This document shows positions 5,384-6,322 of a stretch of 6,322 nt of DNA, piece after piece (position 1 is the stretch's first letter; each line of letters starts with the position of its first letter). The notes beneath the pieces were generated by a model. The model had not been told where the DNA came from and did not search any database. It saw only the letters and a program-made list of their open reading frames with translations. Made by a program: the position numbers and the translations under genes. The stretch is from an uncultured Bacilli bacterium (GTDB lineage Bacteria; Bacillota_I; Bacilli_A; RF39; UBA660): assembly GCA_944372725.1 (NCBI GenBank), contig CALWAA010000065.1, positions 1 to 6,322 of the forward strand. Direction: 5' to 3'.

Positions 5384-6322
5384 TTAATTAGTTAAGAAAT
5401 TCATAATTAATTGAACCATTATTTCTTTTTCTTTCGGATTTGATTCAGCAATTAAAAGGGTTAGGGATGCTAAAGTATTGTTATCAATAATAGCCTTTTT
5501 ATTGACATATAAAATGTCATAAAACTGTAAGAAGTAAATAAAAAGTGTCGCTGCAATTCTTTTGTTACCATCAACAAACACATGATTTTTTACACAAGTA
5601 TACAAAAAGTTAGCTGCCTTTTCTTCTATACTTTCATAAACATCTACACCATCAAATGTTTGATAAATATTACCAATAATGCTTTCTAATCCCTTATCTT
5701 TTTCTACTGCAAATATGTCACTCTTTTCATTAAATTTTAATGTTTTAATAATATCAATACAATTTTTATAAGTTATTTTTTCGTCACTTTTTGTTCCTTT
5801 TGGTTTTATTAAGCTTTTATGGTCATAATCATCTAATAAATCTAATGACTTTGTATAACTTTGTAATACTTTAATAATATCACTAGCCCCTACCTCATCT
5901 AATCCCTCTAAATTACGACTAGCTATATCTATTAATTTAACTGTTTTTTCTAAATATTCTAATCTTTTTTCATTTACAGCATACCCCTTAATTAAATAAT
6001 CTTTCAATATTTTATTAGCCCACTTTCTAAAAATAATTCCATTTTTAGATTTAACCCGATAACCAACACTAATAATCATGTCTAAGTTGTAATATTCTAC
6101 TTCTTTTGTTTGGGTTTTACCCTCTATAGCGCCATGTTTAGTGGTTGTTGCAAATTTTGCAACAACCACTTCATCGTTTAATTCCTCTTCTAAAATGTTT
6201 TTGATATGTCTAGAAATTACCGATTTATCCCTGTCAAATAATTTTGCCATTTGCTCTAAAGATAGCCAAACTGTTTCATCTTTCATGTTAACTTCTAATT
6301 TAACATTTTGATTTTCAAAAAT
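5384..6322 (-). CDS. RhuM-family / Fic-DOC fusion protein (5' end outside window)
   Basis: The frame is open to the window edge, giving 312 visible residues, so the start is missing. An ATG at 6286 exists, but the 12 upstream codons read as typical RhuM N-terminal sequence (I-F-E-N...V-K-L-E-V) and that ATG has no good ribosome binding site, so I treat the gene as 5'-partial. Visible residues about 19-116 match the RhuM family: E-T-V-W-L, a helix-turn-helix-like L-F-D-R-D-K-S-V-I-S-R-H-I-K-N, then V-A-K-F-A-T-T, Y-Y-N-L-D and V-G-Y-R-V-K-S. A helical linker (about 117-180) leads to a Fic/DOC domain with core H-V-F-V-D-G-N-K-R (His247 to Arg255). His, Phe, Asp, Asn and the first Arg are kept, but the second Arg of classical AMP-transferring Fic enzymes is absent, as in Doc. 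Fic/Doc enzymes modify proteins by AMP or phosphate transfer; the target here is unknown. No partner antitoxin gene follows it; the upstream side is not visible. Confidence 0.9.
   Translation of the reverse strand: MFENQNVKLEVNMKDETVWLSLEQMAKLFDRDKSVISRHIKNILEEELNDEVVVAKFATTTKHGAIEGKTQTKEVEYYNLDMIISVGYRVKSKNGIIFRKWANKILKDYLIKGYAVNEKRLEYLEKTVKLIDIASRNLEGLDEVGASDIIKVLQSYTKSLDLLDDYDHKSLIKPKGTKSDEKITYKNCIDIIKTLKFNEKSDIFAVEKDKGLESIIGNIYQTFDGVDVYESIEEKAANFLYTCVKNHVFVDGNKRIAATLFIYFLQFYDILYVNKKAIIDNNTLASLTLLIAESNPKEKEIMVQLIMNFLTN

Noticed and set aside
5366..5430. Possible terminator after the Fic gene: T-rich run on the minus strand, with a TTAATTA/TAATTAA inverted repeat near the stop codon
   Set aside because: The repeat is all A/T, only 7 bp, and lies about ten bases before the T run, so it does not form a convincing intrinsic terminator.
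1..6322. Mycoplasma-type genetic code (TGA as Trp), suggested by low GC and by no TGA among the four visible stop codons
   Set aside because: All nine Trp codons in the supported genes are TGG and no in-frame TGA is needed to complete any gene; four stops are too few to infer reassignment.

Overview
The window reads as an AT-rich chromosomal segment of a low-GC Bacillota-type bacterium. The evidence is an EzrA homologue (a Firmicutes-specific division regulator), a small Gram-positive-type signal peptidase I, strong GGAGG-like ribosome binding sites and very A/T-biased codon use. All nine Trp codons I can see are TGG and the reading frames are intact under the standard code, which argues against a Mycoplasma-type code. 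A deep-branching gut Bacilli/Erysipelotrichia-like lineage is possible, but that is inference. Every gene I support lies on the minus strand, so transcription runs from high to low coordinates.

Layout in transcription order. (1) 6322-5384: a RhuM/Fic-DOC fusion protein whose 5' end lies outside the window; the frame is open to the last base. (2) 5295-2042: a three-gene operon consisting of ezrA, a SEC-C-tailed protein of unknown function, and lepB (signal peptidase I). It has its own promoter just after the Fic gene. ezrA and the SEC-C gene overlap by one base (TAATG), 9 bp separate the SEC-C gene from lepB, and a strong intrinsic terminator overlaps the lepB stop codon. (3) 1935-1: the first 645 codons of a large secreted surface protein, incomplete at its C-terminal end. 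It has a signal peptide, an acidic Asn/Asp/Glu-rich linker, a short Asn-Pro repeat and at least five Ig-like modules. It is transcribed from its own extended -10 promoter.

EzrA is expected to sit in the membrane at the division site, and LepB to cut signal peptides at the outer face of the membrane. The adjacent surface protein carries a standard signal peptide of the kind LepB would process. The SEC-C protein between ezrA and lepB is the least understood member; its tail is a zinc-binding motif first known from SecA. The Fic protein looks like an independent accessory gene. No RNA genes, insertion sequences, CRISPR arrays or origins were seen, and no stretch over 300 bp lacks a gene.
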